Positions 18,886-27,770 are shown, counted from the first letter of the stretch. The stretch is DNA of 64,000 nucleotides from Streptomyces vietnamensis (GCF_000830005.1 NZ_CP010407.1:8444001-8508000), one strand, 5' to 3'. Translations and numbers: made by a program. Notes: generated from the letters alone by a model not told the origin.

Positions 18886-19977
18886 TCATGACGTGTGCAG
18901 GCGCACGGCCAAGGCGGCGATGTCGTCGTCGAGGCTGCCTCTGCTGTGACGGAGGAGGTCGCGGTGCAGGGTCGTGAGCAGATCACGGGGAGGGGCGAGG
19001 GGCTGTCGGCGCATCCATGCTGTCAACGGGAAGAACTCACCGTCTCGGGCGCGGGTTTCGGCGATCCCGTCCGTATAGAGGAGGAGGAGCTCGCCGGGAG
19101 CGAAGTCGAAGGCGTCCGCACGGTACTGGTCGCCGATCAATTCCGCGAGGCTGAGCAGGGGCGAGGGGACGGACGGCTCGAGGACGCGTACGGTCTTCAG
19201 GCTGTGGACCAAGGGCGGGGGGTGTCCGCAGTTGACGATCGTGATGCGGCTGCCTTGATGCGGGATCTCGACGAGCAGCGCGGTGGCGAAGCGTTCCATC
19301 GGTGCCTCGGGCGGATGGGCGGCGTTGTGCCGGGCACAGCTGGCATCGAGCCTGCGGGCGATGGCGGCCATGGAGGCCTCGCCGTGTGCCGCCTCCCGGA
19401 AGGCGTTGACGATCGCTGCGGCCGCCCCCACTGCCGGCAGGCCTTTGCCCCGCACGTCGCCGATGAGCAGCCGCACCCCGTACGGAGTGTCGACCACCTC
19501 GTAGAAGTCCCCGCCGATGCGGGCCTCTGCGGCGGCCGCCAGGTACAGCGATTCGATCTCGACGTTCCGGAAACGGTGCGGCAGGGGCCGCAGCACCACC
19601 TGCTGGGCCGCGTCGGCGACGAGCCGTACCTGAAAGAGCGTGCGCTCCCGTTGAAGCCGGACATGGCTTCCGTATGCGGCGGCCACGGTGACCGCGACGA
19701 TCCCCCCGCACGTCCACCACGTCCCCAGATCGGGGAAGACGAGACTGAGGCCGATCATCAGGAAGAGACAGACGGTCCCGAGCAGGACGGTCGGGAGGAC
19801 CGGCCACATGGCGGCGGCCAGAGCCGGAGCCGAGGGCAGGAGACGGCTGAAGGCCAGCTCCGGCGGCGTGGCGTAGGCCAGACTGGCGATCACGACGGTC
19901 AGAATCACCGGCGACAGCCGCACGAGCCTGCCGTAGCCGTGGCTCCGACGGAGCCGCGGCCGTCCGGACTCGATCAT
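18886..19977 (-). CDS. membrane-anchored SpoIIE-type PP2C phosphatase
   Basis: 363 residues from the ATG at 19977. A GTG at 20046 would add 23 residues, and neither start has a strong ribosome binding site. Three to four hydrophobic helices at about 18-115 are followed by a PP2C/SpoIIE domain at about 140-363. The latter has GGDFYEV, IGDVRGKG, NCGHPPPLV and LYTDGIAETR. There is no HATPase domain, unlike the two forward phosphatases. This is a common Streptomyces family thought to relay envelope signals to a sigma-factor regulator; the substrate is unknown. It is transcribed convergently with the phosphatase gene ending at 18755. Confidence 0.86.
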   Translation of the reverse strand: MIESGRPRLRRSHGYGRLVRLSPVILTVVIASLAYATPPELAFSRLLPSAPALAAAMWPVLPTVLLGTVCLFLMIGLSLVFPDLGTWWTCGGIVAVTVAAAYGSHVRLQRERTLFQVRLVADAAQQVVLRPLPHRFRNVEIESLYLAAAAEARIGGDFYEVVDTPYGVRLLIGDVRGKGLPAVGAAAAIVNAFREAAHGEASMAAIARRLDASCARHNAAHPPEAPMERFATALLVEIPHQGSRITIVNCGHPPPLVHSLKTVRVLEPSVPSPLLSLAELIGDQYRADAFDFAPGELLLLYTDGIAETRARDGEFFPLTAWMRRQPLAPPRDLLTTLHRDLLRHSRGSLDDDIAALAVRLHTS

Positions 19978-20249
19978 GAATCCCAGAGTATCCGCGAGGG
20001 GCCCGCTCAGCGACGTGACGAGCGGGCCCCGTGTGCGACAGAGCACGCCTGCCGGCTTGCGAGGACGCGCCCGCGTGATGCGTCACTGACGCGTAGGAAC
20101 AGGAAGGTCACGGACAGTGTCATCGAGTGCCAGGAGCGTCTGCCAGGAGCATCCTTTCTGCCGCGTCAGGCTCGCGGACGCCCAGCGGATGGGGTCCGGC
20201 AGCAGACCAACCCCTTCATCGAGCAGTCGACTGAGCGCTTGGCTCCTGC

Positions 20250-20720
20250 GCTTCGGCCGTCGGCGACGGCGGTGGCACGGCTGCCTCGACCGTGGCCGGC
20301 ATTGCCCCGCTGATCTGGGGATCGGACGGGGAGGCTCCATCCGGGCGCCGGCCTCGCTCTGCGAAGCCGTGGCATCAAACCGACCACCGGACGCAGCCCT
20401 CATAGGGGCAACACGGACCCTGACACGAGGGAAAGGCCGATCAGCCGCCGTGTCGTGGACGCCGCCCTCATGCTTGACGCCACTGTCCGTCCGCACCCGT
20501 GGGATCGGTTCGCCCTCCCTTCTGCCAGGGGCCTTTACACCGAGGCCACGACCGCGGACGGCGACCTCGCCGGCATCCGCATCGCGGCCGGCTTCGATCG
20601 CGATCAGGGTCCGATCGCCCCGCAGACCCGCCGCGCTTTGTCCGCCGCGCTGGACGACCTGCGAGCTGCCGGTGCCGTGGCCGAGGAGGTGCCGGTCTTC
20701 CTTTCGGCTGCACTTCGGTG
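20250..20720 (+). pseudogene. decayed amidase (GatA/amidase-signature family) fragment
   Basis: Amidase-signature pieces occur in order but in different frames. They are GIAPLIWGSDG near 20300, GSIRAPASLC near 20332, GIKPTTGRS near 20370, and a longer stretch PISRRVVDAALMLDA to about 20690. The last includes GDLAGIRIA and ALDDLRAAGAV, typical of the region after the catalytic Ser-Ser-Lys triad. At least two frameshifts and both ends are missing, so it is not functional. Confidence 0.7.
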
Positions 20721-20754
20721 TGGACCCGACCGGGTGTGCTCGGCAAGCGGGCCA

Positions 20755-20845
20755 GGCCATCGAGGTCCTCCTCCGTCACCACGTCAGGTTCCTCAACGGC
20801 GTCCAGGAGCACACCAATCGCCTCATCGAGCATGCGGGAGTAGGA
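20755..20845 (+). repeat. diverged ~85-bp repeat, copy 1 (partner near 35896)
   Basis: The segment reads IEVLLRHHVRFLNGVQ...TNRLIEHAG in one forward frame. A related segment at 35896-35985 reads EVLFRFHAEFLDCVREQANRLIEQ and ends at a stop. A weaker match (QQTNPFIEQS) lies near 20190-20220. It may be the 3' end of a scattered gene family or a mobile remnant; I do not recognise it. The reverse strand of both copies is also open, so the coding strand is uncertain. Confidence 0.4.
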
Positions 20846-21278
20846 CCGCGTCAGCTAGGGCACGGCGCGCGGGTCAGCACGAGCGCGACAGTGACGCTCG
20901 CTCCGGCGAGGATCAGGGAGGGGAACTCTCGGCGTGAGCGGAACGCGTCCCGGGTGAGGACGGTGAACAGGGCGCACAGGGCGAACTCCAGGCCGTTGAC
21001 CGGTGCGGGCAGTGCCGAGGCCGGATTCCTGGTCGGCCGACGGCCGCATCGACCCCGCCGCGGAAGTGACCGACAGATCAACAGCGCAGGACATCCGAGG
21101 GCCATAGGGTCATGGGCGCCGCATCAGGACCGATCGACGTCAGCGAAGCCGGCTGGGGCAACCGCCCCTCTCCGGTGGCGATCACCAGCCGTGGCTGATT
21201 CGCTGGAAGTGGTGGGCCTCCGTACCAAAGTCCTCTCGGTTTCCCCGAACGCCGACTCATCGGAAGGATGGGCGGACG
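20846..21278. other. no gene recognised
   Basis: About 430 bp between the amidase remnant and the peptidoglycan hydrolase gene. No frame shows recognisable motifs. The end contains GGAAGG at 21260-21265, a possible ribosome binding site for the next gene. Confidence 0.4.
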
Positions 21279-22568
21279 ATGGCAGCACCTCAATGGCGGA
21301 GACTGGTCGATCACATCCAGAGCGTTCCCGAGGGCGTGTACGAGACGAACGTGCCGGGGACCGGTTACGACAACAGGACACAGTTCGGAAGGCAGTTCGG
21401 CGAGGACGGCGAGCCGTGGTGCGTCATGTTCAACTGGGACATGTACGCCGACGTCGGCCTGGACCACATCGTTCCCAAGGTCGACAACGTCTCCGTCTTC
21501 ACCGAATGGGCCAGGACGCGCGATCAGTGGTCCGACTACCCCTCCATCGGGGCGTGGACGAACCTGTCCCACGGCGGCCACACCGAGGTCGTGGTCGGTT
21601 TCGACGAGACCCACGTCTACACCAAGGGCGGCAACACCGTTCCCGAGAACGCCGAAGACGCGGGCCAGGGCTACGGCGTCTACTCGCACCGTACGGAGCG
21701 GCGCAACATGAAGGTCGTGGGTTACTTCGCGCCGGAGTTCGAGGACGGCTGCCCGCCCACCGCCGACCCCGACGATCACCGGGGCGGCACGGCCGTCGCC
21801 TCATGGCGCTGGCCCGGTCCAGTACTGCCGCGTTCGGACATCGCGGTGACAGCTTCGGAGGTCGTGTTCGGCGCGCGGAACACCTCGGTGAGAATCGTCC
21901 AGGGCGCGCTCGCCGAGGAAGTGGGGCTTGACTACGCTGCCGCACCGGGCACGTTCGGGCCGCGTACGAAAGCGGCGGTGGCCGCCTTCCAGCGGAAGCT
22001 CGGCTTCACCGACGGCGACGCGGACGGTGTGTTCGGGCGCTTCTCGCTCACCGAACTGGGCCGTCGGCAGAGCTTCACGGTCCGCGGGCTGAGCTTCTTC
22101 GACCGGCCTGCCCTGCCGGACGGCGAGGTCGCAGGGCACTCCGCCATCCCCCTGTCGAGCGTCAAGTTCGATCACGTGCAGGACGGAAGCACCACGGCGG
22201 CGGCCAAGGAGGCCTGCCGCATCCTCCGCGTGCCGGAGACTCATTGGGTGCCGGGCATCCTGGTCGCCGCCCGGCGCGAGTCGTCGTACCGGTTCAACGC
22301 GGTGAATGACTGGGACAGCAACGCCACCGGGCCCAAGCAGAGCGACGGCCATCCACGCAACTGCTCCCGCGGAGTCATGCAGGTCATCCCGCCGACGTTC
22401 GCCTCGCACCACCAGCCTGGCACCTCAGAGGTCATTTACGACGGCGTGGCCAACATCTGCGCAGCCATGAACTATGTGATGGCTCGATACGGCGTGTACC
22501 GCGACGGGACGAACCTCGCAGGCCGCGTCTGCCAGTTCGACCCCAACCGCGGACCGTGCGGCTACTGA
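21279..22568 (+). CDS. multidomain peptidoglycan hydrolase: CHAP-like, PG-binding, lytic transglycosylase-like
   Basis: 429 residues. The N-terminal part (1-150) looks like a CHAP amidase/endopeptidase, with a likely catalytic Cys in GEPWCVMF near residue 48 and His in HGGHTEVVVG near 107. A peptidoglycan_binding_1 repeat lies at about 198-260 (AFQRKLGFTDGDADGVFG). The C-terminal part (300-429) resembles a soluble lytic transglycosylase/lysozyme fold, with ARRESSYRF holding the likely catalytic Glu and GVMQVIPPTFASH. There is no signal peptide or transmembrane helix, which is unusual for a wall hydrolase and resembles phage endolysins. It is followed 26 nt later by an M23 protein with a similar binding repeat. 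Confidence 0.78.
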   Translation: MAAPQWRRLVDHIQSVPEGVYETNVPGTGYDNRTQFGRQFGEDGEPWCVMFNWDMYADVGLDHIVPKVDNVSVFTEWARTRDQWSDYPSIGAWTNLSHGGHTEVVVGFDETHVYTKGGNTVPENAEDAGQGYGVYSHRTERRNMKVVGYFAPEFEDGCPPTADPDDHRGGTAVASWRWPGPVLPRSDIAVTASEVVFGARNTSVRIVQGALAEEVGLDYAAAPGTFGPRTKAAVAAFQRKLGFTDGDADGVFGRFSLTELGRRQSFTVRGLSFFDRPALPDGEVAGHSAIPLSSVKFDHVQDGSTTAAAKEACRILRVPETHWVPGILVAARRESSYRFNAVNDWDSNATGPKQSDGHPRNCSRGVMQVIPPTFASHHQPGTSEVIYDGVANICAAMNYVMARYGVYRDGTNLAGRVCQFDPNRGPCGY

Positions 22569-22594
22569 TCACGGTCCCCGAAGGGACGCCCATC

Positions 22595-23251
22595 ATGTCC
22601 AAGGTCGTCAATCTGTCGGAGCTGTACCCAGGCGCGCACAATGACAGCGTCCTGGTGGTCCAAGAGGCCCTGGCCCAGGCGGTGGGACTCGACTTCAGCT
22701 CGGGCCCGGGTGTCTACGGTGAACGCACCAGAGAGGCCTACGCCAAGTGGCAGCAGCACCTCGGTTTCTCCGGCGCGGACGCGGACGGACTCCCGGGAAT
22801 GCAGTCGCTCAAGAAGCTCGGTGCCCGCTTCGGGTTCGAAGTCCGAGGCGAGGGGGAGTCGGGAAGGGTGCCCTCCCCGGTGCCCGGGCACGGCGTCACC
22901 TACCGTTACGGCATCCAGAATCCGCGGTACCTGGCCGGCTACCACACCGGGGACGACTACGCCTCGATGCAGGGAACTTCGGTGGTCGCCGTCCGCGACG
23001 GCTCCATCCAGTGGTCCAACGACAACGGCGGCGCCTACGGCCGCTGGGTCGGCCTCCAGGCCGACAACGGCCGGGTGTACGTCTACTGCCACCTCTGGCA
23101 ACGGGGCGTCATCACCGGCCAGCAGGTCAGGGCGGGCCAACAGCTGGGCAAGGTCGGAGCGACCGGCAACGTCACCGGCCCGCACCTCCACTTCGAGGAC
23201 CACCCGCCGGGCCCCTTCGTCTATGCGCATACCCGCAAGCCGGCGTGGTGA
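22595..23251 (+). CDS. peptidoglycan-binding M23 metallopeptidase
   Basis: 218 residues from the ATG at 22595, with GAAGGGA upstream. A peptidoglycan-binding repeat at about 14-75 closely resembles that of the preceding protein. The M23/LysM-type endopeptidase domain at about 100-215 has the zinc ligands H and D in GYHTGDDYA and HLH in GPHLHFED. As in its neighbour, no secretion signal is visible. The pair likely acts together on peptide cross-links and glycan strands, either after lysis or exported by an unseen route. Confidence 0.8.
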   Translation: MSKVVNLSELYPGAHNDSVLVVQEALAQAVGLDFSSGPGVYGERTREAYAKWQQHLGFSGADADGLPGMQSLKKLGARFGFEVRGEGESGRVPSPVPGHGVTYRYGIQNPRYLAGYHTGDDYASMQGTSVVAVRDGSIQWSNDNGGAYGRWVGLQADNGRVYVYCHLWQRGVITGQQVRAGQQLGKVGATGNVTGPHLHFEDHPPGPFVYAHTRKPAW

Positions 23252-23435
23252 GGCGGCCGGAGCCACCGTGCCGGGCCAGTGCTCCGGCGATGGCCCGGCA
23301 CGGAAGCCCACCGCGGACGGAGGATGAAGTGGGGCGAGCGGAGCAGTGTGCACGGCTGCGGGCCACCGCGTGGGGAGGACCGTCTCAGGGCGCCCATCAG
23401 GCCCGGCGTCACGTTCAACCATCGGAGACGCCGAG

Positions 23436-23545
23436 ATGACCGTGCTTTTCTTCGACATCGGGGCGACGCTGGCGGATGTCAGTGTTCGAAGCCGACGGCT
23501 CCCTCCGTTTCCGCCCCCGGCCCCGTGCTCTTGAGGTCACCTGTG
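23436..23545 (+). pseudogene. N-terminal stump of a HAD-family hydrolase
   Basis: An ATG with GGAG upstream opens MTVLFFDIGATLADVSV, the HAD motif-I region (FDIG in place of FDxDGT). A one-base shift then continues as EADGSLRFRPRPRALEV. No later HAD motif follows and the reverse lanthipeptide gene begins soon after. This is a truncated, frameshifted remnant. Confidence 0.5.
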
Positions 23546-23713
23546 TAGGCGGCAACCATGTGCGACCCTGCCGGAGGACACCGCGGCGTGTGCCACCACG
23601 GCCGGGTTGATGCACTGCTGTCCGCGGTCGGACCCGGGCCGGTCGTGCCTGACCGTCGGGCATGTCCGGTACGACGTGGGCGGCGGGGGCGACCGCGCCG
23701 CCGGTGGCAGCGG

Positions 23714-26257
23714 TCAGGCGACGAGGCCGAGCCGCGGACCGCCCCGGTCGTGCAGTCGTCTGAAGAAGGCCAGCACGCCCGCGGAGCCGCCGGCCCAGGT
23801 GGCACTCGACCGGGTGAGGCCGGTGTCCGGGAACACGGGCCGGGACCAGGTGCCGCCGCTGCGGCTCAGGATGAGCAGGGCGACGGTCTCGGCCGCGTCC
23901 CAGAACTCCTCGGACGCGGACGCCTCTGCGACGTCCACCATCAGGTCGCCCACTCCGGCCAGTCCGCAGCACTGCGTGACCAGCGGCATCCGCGGTGCCA
24001 GTGCGGCGCAGGCGCGCGCGGCCCGTTGGGCGAGGTCGAGGTACCCGGGCTCATCGAGGAGTTCGGCGGCCCGGACGAGTACGGTCCCGATGCCGGCCAG
24101 GCCCCGGCACCACGAGCCGTAGCGGCGTGTAGCTCCCGGCTCGGCGGCCGCTGCGATGATGTCCGGTGTCACGGCGGCCAGGTGTGCGGCGGCCTTCTCG
24201 GAGCGGCTGATCGCGTCAGGGTCCCCGGTCGCGTCGCCGTACTCGAGCAGGAAGCAGGTGATGCCGGCCTCGCCGTGCGCGATGCCCTCGCGGAGTGCGG
24301 CGCTGCCCGCCGTGTCCGGGCCGGTCGGGGTCAGTCGGGCGGCGCCCGACGCGAGCATCCGGTCGCAGCCGGCGGCGATGGCGAGGTGCCGGTCCGCGGC
24401 GTGTCGGTGACCGGACCGGAGGGCGTGGCGGGCGAGCAGCAGCCGGCCGAGGCCGATTCCGGCGGCGCCCGCGATCAGGTCCGCCTCCGGCGGTCCGCCG
24501 TCCGGTGCGCGCTCCGGCAGGACGGGGTACCCGGACCGCGGGGCCGCGTCCGTCCCCGTACTCGCCCCTGCCTCCGCGAGGAAGAGTTCGACGCCGGTGC
24601 GCCCCGTGTAGAAGCCGGGTGACAGGTTCCTGGACTGTTCCGCCGTCCACTGCGCCAACGCGGCGACGGTGGAGCGCACATGGGGCCGGTGCGCATGGTG
24701 GAGGAGTTCCAGTCCGAGTCCCGAACTGCCGCCGTAGACGTCGATCGAGGTCGGGACGTTCAGCTGCGCGGCCTGTACCGGGTCCATGATCGCCTGCGCT
24801 TCACCGACGCAGAACGAGGTCGTGTGCTCGATGATCTCGTCCAGCAGGTCGTTGTCGATCCGGGGGCGCGCGGGCCGGGGTGCGGTGACGGCCGTGCCGG
24901 TGCGCAGGCGGTCGGCGGCGGTGGTCCGTACGGCCGGGTCGAAGCTCAGGAGGCCGGTGATCGACGACCGGATCTCCCGGTGGGCGCGCCCGGGCAGCGC
25001 CGATGCCAGGCAGGCCAGGGTCCGGTCCCGGTTGACCCCGTGGTCGGTGTCGACGATCACCGGGTCCATGCCGGTGGCGGCGAAGAAGAGGGTCGCGCCG
25101 AGGGCGTAGTAGTCGTCGGCGGGGGCGGCCGGTCCGGTCGCGCGCAGAACCGGCTCGCTGTATCCGGGGGTCGCCCCGCCCGGGCCGGCGCCGTCCCATT
25201 CGCTGATCCCGAAGTCGATCACGTGGCAGTGGTCGGGGCCCGAGTCGTCGAGCACGACGTTGTCGGGCTTGAGGTCGCGGACGACCACGTTCCTGCCGTG
25301 GATCGCGTCCAGGACGCGCAGGAGCCGGGAGGCGAGGACGGACAGGGAGCGCGCCGGCCGGGTGTCGTCGTCCCGGTAGGGGCCGTTCCGCAGAACCTCC
25401 CTGCGCAGGTCCCGGTCGCCGCAGCTGCTCATCACCAGGTACTCGTCCGTCTGGTGAGCGAAGTAGTCCAGTGCGCGGGGCACGCCCGTGACGCCGTCGA
25501 GCGCGGTGAGGACCGTGCGCTCGTTGCGCAGCCGGTGGCGGGCGTCCGTACCGGATTCGTCCTCGCCCACGAAGGCCCTCGCCTGTTTGACCACCACCGG
25601 CCGTCCGAGGGTGCGGTCGACCGCGCGGTAGACGTTGCCCCGGGGCGCACGCGCGATGCCGGCGGTGACCGTGTAGCGTCCGCCGCCGAAGCCGGCCGCG
25701 GACGGCTCGTCACCGTGTCCGGAGTCGGGTGCGAAGGGGTCCTCGGCCCAGGGCGGGCACCTGTAGCGGCCGACGGCCAGGCCGTCGAAGATCCGGCCGT
25801 CCGGCCCGGTCATGATGGATTCGAGCCGCCCGCTCCGGCCGGTCCGGTAGTCGCCCGTGAAGGGGCCGTAGCGGTAGTAGACCGGGGCCCTCGGGTCGAC
25901 CCGCCGATCGCTGACGACCCGAGGGCCCTCCCGGCCACGCAGTACGGCGGCGAGTTCCCGGCCGATCTCGACCACGGCGTCGGCCGGGGGATAGACGGTG
26001 ATCGCCTTGCCGACGGCTCCGGCGCTCACCACTCCGGAGTTGAGGCGGCGCAGCGTCTCGGGGTCACGGGCGAACTTCGCATGGCAGACGTGTCGGGACA
26101 GCACCGGCAGGACGAGCCGGATCACGGCGTCGAGGTCGCCAGGACGCGCCGATACGTGCAGTTTCCAGCCGTGTTCCATCACCGGCATCCGCGGATCGTT
26201 CAGATACGACCATGTGCCGTCGGACCAACCGCTTCGGCCGGTGATGGAAACGGCCAC
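23714..26257 (-). CDS. kinase-LanC lanthipeptide synthetase (LanL/LanKC type) with CCG zinc site
   Basis: 847 residues from the GTG at 26257, which lies 2 nt beyond the stop of the upstream 60-codon gene, so translation is probably coupled. The N-terminal 200 residues carry the LanKC signature HGWKLHVSARPGD and FARDPETLRRLNSG (lyase-type region). A Ser/Thr-kinase-like domain follows (about 230-470), with RDLKPDN at 327-333 and DFG at 348-350. The LanC cyclase domain (about 500-847) has Cys717 in GSWCRG and Cys763-Cys764 in QCCGLAGVGD. LanC enzymes normally have Cys-His at the last pair. A Cys-Cys-Gly motif is known from ProcM-like enzymes and implies three cysteine zinc ligands. The zinc site supports class IV over class III. 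It would phosphorylate and eliminate Ser/Thr and form thioether rings on the adjacent precursor. Confidence 0.88.
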   Translation of the reverse strand: MAVSITGRSGWSDGTWSYLNDPRMPVMEHGWKLHVSARPGDLDAVIRLVLPVLSRHVCHAKFARDPETLRRLNSGVVSAGAVGKAITVYPPADAVVEIGRELAAVLRGREGPRVVSDRRVDPRAPVYYRYGPFTGDYRTGRSGRLESIMTGPDGRIFDGLAVGRYRCPPWAEDPFAPDSGHGDEPSAAGFGGGRYTVTAGIARAPRGNVYRAVDRTLGRPVVVKQARAFVGEDESGTDARHRLRNERTVLTALDGVTGVPRALDYFAHQTDEYLVMSSCGDRDLRREVLRNGPYRDDDTRPARSLSVLASRLLRVLDAIHGRNVVVRDLKPDNVVLDDSGPDHCHVIDFGISEWDGAGPGGATPGYSEPVLRATGPAAPADDYYALGATLFFAATGMDPVIVDTDHGVNRDRTLACLASALPGRAHREIRSSITGLLSFDPAVRTTAADRLRTGTAVTAPRPARPRIDNDLLDEIIEHTTSFCVGEAQAIMDPVQAAQLNVPTSIDVYGGSSGLGLELLHHAHRPHVRSTVAALAQWTAEQSRNLSPGFYTGRTGVELFLAEAGASTGTDAAPRSGYPVLPERAPDGGPPEADLIAGAAGIGLGRLLLARHALRSGHRHAADRHLAIAAGCDRMLASGAARLTPTGPDTAGSAALREGIAHGEAGITCFLLEYGDATGDPDAISRSEKAAAHLAAVTPDIIAAAAEPGATRRYGSWCRGLAGIGTVLVRAAELLDEPGYLDLAQRAARACAALAPRMPLVTQCCGLAGVGDLMVDVAEASASEEFWDAAETVALLILSRSGGTWSRPVFPDTGLTRSSATWAGGSAGVLAFFRRLHDRGGPRLGLVA

Positions 26258-26259
26258 CG

Positions 26260-26442
26260 CTACGAGTTCAGGTCGCAGGCGAAGCGGGTGGTGGCGGTCA
26301 CCCAGGGGTCGGAGAGACACGCCGAGTATTCGCGGTCGCTGCGGTCGTCGTCCTCGAACGCGATCGCCTCGTCGTCGATCTCGAGCGGACCCGCGTCGCG
26401 GAATCCGTCGGCTTCCAGAAGTTCCGGCACGGCTAAGGGCAT
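26260..26442 (-). CDS. candidate lanthipeptide precursor peptide (60 residues) with TTA codon
   Basis: The ATG at 26442 has GGAGG 6 nt upstream. The peptide is 60 residues: an acidic leader (IDDEAIAFEDDDRSD in the middle) and a C-terminal third with Cys42 and Cys56, Thr49/51/52, Ser40/44 and a terminal Ser. This matches a leader plus ring-forming core. Codon 3 is TTA, read by the developmentally regulated bldA tRNA in Streptomyces, so production may be tied to morphological development. Its stop is 2 nt before the synthetase start. No homologue is recognised. An alternative is that it is an upstream leader or the frameshifted N-terminus of the synthetase, but the strong ribosome site and composition favour a precursor. 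Confidence 0.65.
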   Translation of the reverse strand: MPLAVPELLEADGFRDAGPLEIDDEAIAFEDDDRSDREYSACLSDPWVTATTRFACDLNS

Positions 26443-27535
26443 GTGACGCCTCCATGGTGTGTCGTGCGCTGAGGAGCAGGTAATGGCCGACGTGGGCCGG
26501 TGGACCCGCCGGGCCAAGGACTTGCTGAACAAAAGTAGGGAGGGGTGGACTCGCTGACAAGGGGGCGGGCGGGACTGCTCTAGAGAACTCCAACCCCGGC
26601 ACCGACCCCGGCGAAGGCCGCAGAACTCACCCTCGCCCAGCTCCGGGCAGCCCTCGTCGGACCGCGCGATTGAAGCGGCCGGTGTCCTGGAACGAGAGCA
26701 CTCGTGAGTGCCGCCTGCTGGACGGTCAGCGAAGTGGGATACGGGGTGCTCGCCGCCCTCGACGAGCCGCAGTCGTCCCCTGCACCCCTGATCGGCATGG
26801 GCCCGGCTCAGTGGTTCTTTGCGCGTCACCGCTGCCGGCGGACTGCTGTCGAGGGGTGCCTCGCAGGGTTTGACGTACTGTCCGGGCTCCTGGACGTCGC
26901 TCGTGGACGTCCTACGACCGGGCCTGGCCGGTACGTCGCGGATGCTCTGGCCACGGAGACCGCGTCGGCGGACACCATGACCGTCTTCGCCCTGATCGTA
27001 TAAGCGGACTCCATCACGATGCGGCAGGGCTGCCCCGGTAACTCGACTACAAAGCCACCAGTTTGGCTTCCTGGTCCCTGAGATGTCTTTGCGGCCCCTG
27101 ACGTGCGAGGCGTCGACCCCGTCCTCCTCGAAGCCCGCAGCCCCGTGCCGTACGCGCCCACCACCATCGTGGGCAGGGTGTCAGTCGCGGAACTCGTCGC
27201 CCGGTCGTAGAGGAAGGGAGCGCGACCTCCTGAGCGTTCTCAACGAGCCGGTCTTCGAGGCGACGCCGGTCGGTTCGACGGAGAAGGGCCACAGGCCCCG
27301 GTGACGGCCGGGTCGCCGCCCTCTGCCGGTTTCGGGCGCCGTGGACTCCCGTAGTTCCCGGAGACGTCGACATCGCTGCTGGTGCCGCGCAGCTACGAGG
27401 TGAGGATGGCGCCGATCGGCAGGTACGTGCCCGGAATCCCGCTCGACGATTGGCCGGTTTTGGCAGATCCCGGACGGACCACCTCCGGTGGATTCTGTAG
27501 CCCGTGCACTCCCGGCGAATCGTAGGAGGTACCAC
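26443..27535. other. 1.1-kb region between divergent lanthipeptide loci
   Basis: It must contain the promoters of both loci. Open frames exist, for example forward 26704-27003 with a possible GTG start, but none shows a recognisable family, a good ribosome binding site or consistent codon bias. The last 15 bases carry the GGAGG site of the forward precursor. It may contain gene remnants that I cannot name. Confidence 0.4.
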
Positions 27536-27739
27536 ATGTCCATCATGTCCATCACCCGCGCGGACGAGATCGTCACCGCCTGGCTCCAGGGCGCCGAGAC
27601 GGCCTTCGGCGCCGACAACCCGGCCGGCCCGCTCTACGTGGGCGGTGCGGCCGGAGAGGCCGCGCTGACCGACGGCACCGAGGCGCTGCTCACCGGGTGC
27701 AGCAGCTGTACGGGCTCGCTGCACAGCTACTGCTGCTGA
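27536..27739 (+). CDS. class II lanthipeptide precursor (LanA)
   Basis: 67 residues from the ATG at 27536, with GGAGG at 27525-27529. A second in-frame ATG at 27545 would drop three residues. The leader contains ADEIVTAWLQGAETAF. The core is at the extreme C-terminus, CSSCTGSLHSYCC, with four Cys and five Ser/Thr, preceded by LLTG. Rings can form from the upstream Thr/Ser onto these cysteines. The leader cleavage point is uncertain; a Gly-type site in GGAAGE or DGTE is possible. The LanM gene follows 180 bp downstream on the same strand. No protease-transporter or immunity gene is visible in the window. Confidence 0.85.
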   Translation: MSIMSITRADEIVTAWLQGAETAFGADNPAGPLYVGGAAGEAALTDGTEALLTGCSSCTGSLHSYCC

Positions 27740-27770
27740 CGAACCGTCGTACGGCACCGGACGCACCACC

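Noticed and set aside
26704..27003. 99-codon forward gene between the lanthipeptide loci
   Set aside because: No ribosome binding site at the right distance, no recognisable family and weak codon bias; not reported as a gene.
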